Assembly: GCA_031555735.1 (NCBI GenBank)
Contig: JAVBUE010000017.1
Location: forward strand, 1 to 52,150
Source of the DNA: JAJDIA01 sp031555735
Lineage (GTDB): Bacteria > Bacteroidota > Bacteroidia > Bacteroidales > Tannerellaceae
DNA length: 52,150 bases
Reading direction: 5' to 3'
Position 1 is the first letter of the stretch; each line of letters opens with the position of its first letter. Both the position numbers and the translations under genes were made by a program. This document shows, one piece after another, positions 48,798-52,150 of the stretch. The notes beneath the pieces are model-generated. The model had not been told where the DNA came from. It saw only the letters and a list, made by a program, of their open reading frames with translations, and did no database searches.

Positions 48798-50837
48798 TTA
48801 GTTCCGTACCGGGAACTCCGTGATGCGGAGGGTGGTACAGCCGAAGGGGATGAGTTCGATGTCGGTTTCTGCTTCCGTGTCGGGACCCTGCTGGGTGAAG
48901 AAGGGGACGGAGCCGGCCGAACCGCGGTACATCTGCCAGGAGGGCATGGGGCGGCCTTTGCCTTTGATCGTGATCGGGGCATCGGCGGGCGTCCAGGGAT
49001 ACAGGGCGACGGTCGTTTTCTTTTCCACCTTGAAATGTTCGGCGATCACTGCAGGCTGGAGTTGCTTGCGGGTGAGGGCGAAGTTCCAGGGCGAGTCGGT
49101 CGTTACCTGGTAATACCATCCTCCGTATTGGGCGGCCTTATCGCCTTCAAACGATTTCTTTTCCCACTTTTCGTCCAGTTTCAGGGCGTAGAGCAGGGGG
49201 CCTCGTTCGATCACGGCGCCGCCATCAAACCAATAATCCGCCTTGACCGTCATACCCAGTTCCAGTTCCAGTACGTCGCCGCTCTGCCATTCCCGGTTGA
49301 TACGGGCGATCTGCCCGGCGTAGGCATCCACGGGGATGACGGTTCCGTTGAGGCGTACCACCGGTTGGCTACACCAGGCGGGGATCCGCAGGTGGAAGGG
49401 GAAGAAGGCCTTTTTCGGTTGCTTACCCGTGAAAGAGAGGTGGAAACGGATCGTCTCGTCGAAAGGGTAGGAGGTCTCTTCTTTGATCTGTACTTCGAGG
49501 TTATTCGCCACCTTCGCCGTTACGGTTGAAGGGGCGTAGATAAGGGCAGCAATGCCATTGTCGGCCGTCGCGTACCACAGGTTTTGCAACAGTTTGGGCC
49601 ATCCCTGGTGGAGGTTGGACGTACAGCAGGGATACCCCGTAAGCAGTCCCATCAGGTTGTCTGTATCATCGTGTGGGGTGGCGAAGTCGCGCCAGGCGGG
49701 TGTGATCGCGAGCTGGTTCACCTGCGAATAATACTGCCGGACGGTGAAGTCGTCGCTGATCTGCGACGGCAGCACGTTATAGGCGATCCGTTCGAGGTGG
49801 TCGGCCCATTGTACATCGCCGGTGATGGCCAGCATATTCTCCAGCGAATACATCATCTCCACGGCAGTGCACAATTCCGATCCGAGATTCGGATTACCGA
49901 AACGCAGCAGTTCGTCGCCCGCCCAGAGACCGGTGGGGATCCCGATGGTACGTTTGATATCCGTCACCGCTTTCTTCACCGCCTGTATCTGTTTGAAGTC
50001 TTTGTTTTGCTGGTAGTAGATCACCGGCTCCTTGAATCCCTGCGCCAGGTTCACGCAATGCAGGCTGAGCGGGCGGGAGAGGTGATCCTGGTGGAGGAAT
50101 ACATCGGTCCAGTTGAACGACTGCTTGTGGATCAGCTCGCCCAGCTGAAGCAGGAAGGCATCGCCGGTGATGTTATACAGCCAATACACCACCAGCAGGT
50201 TGTCGCCACCCCGCTGTTCGCCCCAGAAGGTCCAGTTGCCCAGCGGTGTTTTCGGCAGTTCGGCCAACTGATATTTGAAGTAGTTGGTCATAAAGGGGAT
50301 CACCCGTTGGTCGCCCGTCGCCATATAGTATTGTTGCATGACTTTGAGCATGACCATCTTTGGCCACCAGTCGTGTGCATTGTTGCGTTGCAGTCCCGCT
50401 TCGTGGGGGCGGTCGGTATCCGGACCGAAGTAACCGTTCGGCTTTTGCGACGCCAGCGTCCATTCGATCCAGGGTTTTACTTTGTCGATCAGCGCCTTGT
50501 CGTTGAGGACATACGCCAGGGGCAGGAGCCCGTCGATCCAGTACGGGCCGCGTTCCCATACGTCGCCGTCGCCACCGAGCCATCCGTTGCGCGGTCCCAT
50601 GACCTTTTCATACAATTCGTCCAGATGGCCGGTCATACCGGTGGTCATCCGTTTCAACTGTTCTTCCATCCATCCGTCGGGACGGATAGCGCCGATGGGA
50701 AGTTCAACGTAGGGCTTCGTCAGCAGGGGGGCACGGTTGTTGATGTAGTTGCCCGACAGGGTGGCCTTTTCCTGCGCGTACATAGTCATACACAGGGCGG
50801 AACCGCAGAGAATGAGTAGTGATAGTGTTTGCTTCAT
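48798..50837 (-). CDS. GH127-type beta-L-arabinofuranosidase
   Basis: A 679-residue exported enzyme (formerly DUF1680) of the GH127/GH146 clan that releases beta-L-arabinofuranose. I chose the ATG at 50837 (MKQTLSLLIL), which begins a signal peptide cut near YAQE (about 21-23). The cysteine active site, typical of the family, is present. E321 and C323 (SELC) and C404-C405 (YPCCTSN) correspond to the zinc ligands, with the nucleophile in the CC pair. The (alpha/alpha)6 barrel (about 90-425) is followed by beta-sandwich domains. It is convergent with GH43 and has a -7-like box upstream. Confidence 0.92.
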   Translation of the reverse strand: MKQTLSLLILCGSALCMTMYAQEKATLSGNYINNRAPLLTKPYVELPIGAIRPDGWMEEQLKRMTTGMTGHLDELYEKVMGPRNGWLGGDGDVWERGPYWIDGLLPLAYVLNDKALIDKVKPWIEWTLASQKPNGYFGPDTDRPHEAGLQRNNAHDWWPKMVMLKVMQQYYMATGDQRVIPFMTNYFKYQLAELPKTPLGNWTFWGEQRGGDNLLVVYWLYNITGDAFLLQLGELIHKQSFNWTDVFLHQDHLSRPLSLHCVNLAQGFKEPVIYYQQNKDFKQIQAVKKAVTDIKRTIGIPTGLWAGDELLRFGNPNLGSELCTAVEMMYSLENMLAITGDVQWADHLERIAYNVLPSQISDDFTVRQYYSQVNQLAITPAWRDFATPHDDTDNLMGLLTGYPCCTSNLHQGWPKLLQNLWYATADNGIAALIYAPSTVTAKVANNLEVQIKEETSYPFDETIRFHLSFTGKQPKKAFFPFHLRIPAWCSQPVVRLNGTVIPVDAYAGQIARINREWQSGDVLELELGMTVKADYWFDGGAVIERGPLLYALKLDEKWEKKSFEGDKAAQYGGWYYQVTTDSPWNFALTRKQLQPAVIAEHFKVEKKTTVALYPWTPADAPITIKGKGRPMPSWQMYRGSAGSVPFFTQQGPDTEAETDIELIPFGCTTLRITEFPVRN

Positions 50838-51189
50838 GAGATGATTTAGATATATTGTATAATAGGAATTAAGCATGAACTCAAGTGTAAAAGTAGCTAA
50901 AAGGAGAATATAAAAGTCGTTATTTCATTATTTGGCTGATAAAAATGAGGAATGGCTCATGCATAGTCATCGAACAGTAGCTATTTCCCCGTTATTTGCG
51001 ATACAATAGGGGTTGCAGTGCACCATAATTGACGAAAAAGCATGAAAAAGTGCGATATACAGAAGAGAGTTGGAACATGTAAATAGTTCTCTATATGTAA
51101 ATATGGTCATAAAACGTTAATTATGGTAGATTCTTTAAGAGAATTGATTTTTTTTATATAATTGTACCATATTGTCAACTTAAAATTAA
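50838..51189. other. AT-rich intergenic region
   Basis: No credible gene. A -7-like box TACTTTTA on the minus strand at 50888-50895 could serve the GH127 gene. The stretch up to 51189 is strongly AT-rich and would hold the promoter of the lipoprotein at 51190, but no TAnnTTTG box was seen there. Confidence 0.45.
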
Positions 51190-51876
51190 ATGAACATGAA
51201 GAAATTATTCCTGGTTTTAACAGTGATTGCTGGATTCTTATCATGCAGCAATGAAAGTAAAGAAGCAACGTATCTAAATGAGTCTTCTGATGGGGTTTTG
51301 AATTTTATTTACAAAGAGATTCCATACTCTTCTTCTTATATCCTTAATATGGATAATACCATTACGTTGCAAAATATAGATGCTAACAGAATCTATCAAC
51401 AATTGCAAGAGTTGCCAGAACTTGCAACAGTTATTGATGGAGATGTTGTTAAATTTTTTGACAACTATGTTGAATATCAAAAAACTATTAAAGTTGTGGA
51501 TGGAGGGTTAACAAAAGCGATTGGCGATGTCTGTAGATGGAGTATAACTGCTTTTACCTCTGTGGAGTATAAAGGTGTACGAGAAGTCCATTCAGGCGTC
51601 GGAGAGGTAACATACTCTTGTAATAAAGTAAGTTATGATAATAATTGGGGGTCAATGACTCTTTTCAGAGAATCACCAGGCACTAGTCATAATTGCATAT
51701 TTACATTTTACGACAATGGAGACTGTGGGGGTCATTCTTTAACATTTACGTTAAGTGGTGAAAACACTCAGGAAAACAAAATGATACGTGATTTAAGAGG
51801 GTATGTCAGATCTACTTTTGGCAGAGATTGGGATAATAAAATATCTTCATTTAGAATCCAATGGATAGTAAACTGA
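51190..51876 (+). CDS. AT-rich lipoprotein with beta/gamma-crystallin-like C terminus
   Basis: A 228-residue predicted lipoprotein with lipobox GFLSC (Cys19). The start may be the ATG at 51190 or the one at 51196. The N-terminal 100 residues are not recognised. From about 140 the sequence resembles a beta/gamma-crystallin fold. FTFYDNGDCGGHSLTF has the aromatic-and-glycine pattern of a Greek-key motif, and WDNKISSF contains DNKISS (215-220), which fits the calcium-binding consensus (N/D)(N/D)xx(S/T)S. Four cysteines at about 115, 144, 169 and 179 could form disulfides. The gene is far more AT-rich than its neighbours and is followed 25 bp later by copy C of the dispersed repeat. A calcium-binding surface role is inferred only. 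Confidence 0.75.
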   Translation: MNMKKLFLVLTVIAGFLSCSNESKEATYLNESSDGVLNFIYKEIPYSSSYILNMDNTITLQNIDANRIYQQLQELPELATVIDGDVVKFFDNYVEYQKTIKVVDGGLTKAIGDVCRWSITAFTSVEYKGVREVHSGVGEVTYSCNKVSYDNNWGSMTLFRESPGTSHNCIFTFYDNGDCGGHSLTFTLSGENTQENKMIRDLRGYVRSTFGRDWDNKISSFRIQWIVN

Positions 51877-51900
51877 AATCCATGTAAAATAATCTAATTT

Positions 51901-52150
51901 CCGTTATTTGCCGAGGGCAAAAACGTTGTCAGAATATCAATCTGCATCTGGATGTTGTGCTGTCAACGTCTGGATGTTGGTTGAACAACATCCAGACGTT
52001 GTGGACACAAGATGTAGATGAAGATTTATCAACATCCGGTTGTTGGAAAAACGCCTGAGAGTTGTCGGCGCAACACCCGGGTGTGATCAGTGCAAATTAT
52101 TAATCGCTGATAAAGAGGCTCTTAGGTGTTGAAAACTACCATAGGTGAAC
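51901..52150 (-). repeat. Dispersed intergenic repeat, copy C (cut by window end)
   Basis: Inverted relative to copies A and B. It carries the same internal hairpin (51964-51979 with 51986-52001) and the same number of 22-bp units as copy A. At its far end it extends into the CACCTATG-containing segment of copy B (shared up to base 52150). The end nearest the lipoprotein gene has diverged after GGCAAAT and lacks the terminal inverted repeat seen in A and B. Confidence 0.85.

Noticed and set aside
1..52150. tRNA, rRNA and riboswitch genes
   Set aside because: No cloverleaf, rRNA segment or recognisable riboswitch core was seen by reading. A covariance-model search could still find a small RNA.

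Overview
The window looks like a chromosomal segment of a gut-type Bacteroidales bacterium (Parabacteroides/Tannerella-like; genus not settled). Three things point there. Many starts carry a TAnnTTTG -7 box, the Bacteroidetes primary-sigma signature, and they lack clear Shine-Dalgarno sequences. There are many lipoproteins and exo-glycosidases (GH2, GH43, GH88, GH127). DUF4252, DUF2723 and the PiT-PhoU fusion are typical Bacteroidetes families. GC is about half by eye (not computed), with three clearly AT-richer islands near 5.8-6.7, 14.9-15.75 and 50.9-51.9 kb.

Layout. 0.4-5.7 kb: a GH2 beta-galactosidase lipoprotein diverging from mutS. 5.8-6.5 kb: an AT-rich membrane-anchored coiled-coil protein of unknown role. 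6.9-8.8 kb: a DUF4252 / ECF sigma / anti-sigma / DUF4252 operon. 8.9-11.2 kb: a phosphate transporter. 11.3-14.8 kb: tcdA, lolD-like ABC ATPase, sodium symporter and helix-hairpin-helix protein in one operon. 14.9-15.6 kb: two overlapping AT-rich lipoprotein genes, one only 50 codons. 16.1-20.3 kb: a translationally coupled trio of beta-helix lipoprotein, flippase and GT4 glycosyltransferase. 20.8-22.4 kb: AlkD-like protein and a 2-hydroxyacid dehydrogenase. 22.5-29.7 kb: a long plus-strand run spmAB-like, ybeY, mnmG, uvrC, dtd, mazG, deoC. 29.96-33.8 kb: polyprenyl synthase diverging from polA. 33.8-37.6 kb: a tiny lipoprotein, an alpha/beta hydrolase and a GH2 beta-mannosidase-like enzyme. 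38-39 kb: ychF. 39.2-42.2 kb: a uronate module of GH88, kduI and a beta-propeller. 42.6-48.8 kb: DUF2723 glycosyltransferase, NodB deacetylase, S37 peptidase, GH43. 48.8-50.8 kb: GH127. 51.2-51.9 kb: an AT-rich lipoprotein with a beta/gamma-crystallin-like end.

Coding polarity: from 5.8 to 22.4 kb every gene is on the minus strand; from 22.5 to 48.8 kb all but one are on the plus strand. An exact match to the ParB site consensus (parS) lies at 26171-26186, between mnmG and uvrC. Together these suggest, without proof, that the segment is close to the replication origin.

The most unusual content is intergenic. A dispersed element occurs three times (1-240, 15760-16068, 51901-52150 inverted). 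The one complete copy has imperfect terminal inverted repeats of about 24 bp. Each copy's same end faces the stop codon of a neighbouring gene. Internal motifs repeat every 22 bp, and the middle copy lacks exactly 66 bp (3 x 22) present in the others. A separate tandem array at 29843-29925 also has a 22-bp period and shares the 8-mer CCACCTAT on its complementary strand. This modular 22-bp family is my best candidate for something undescribed.
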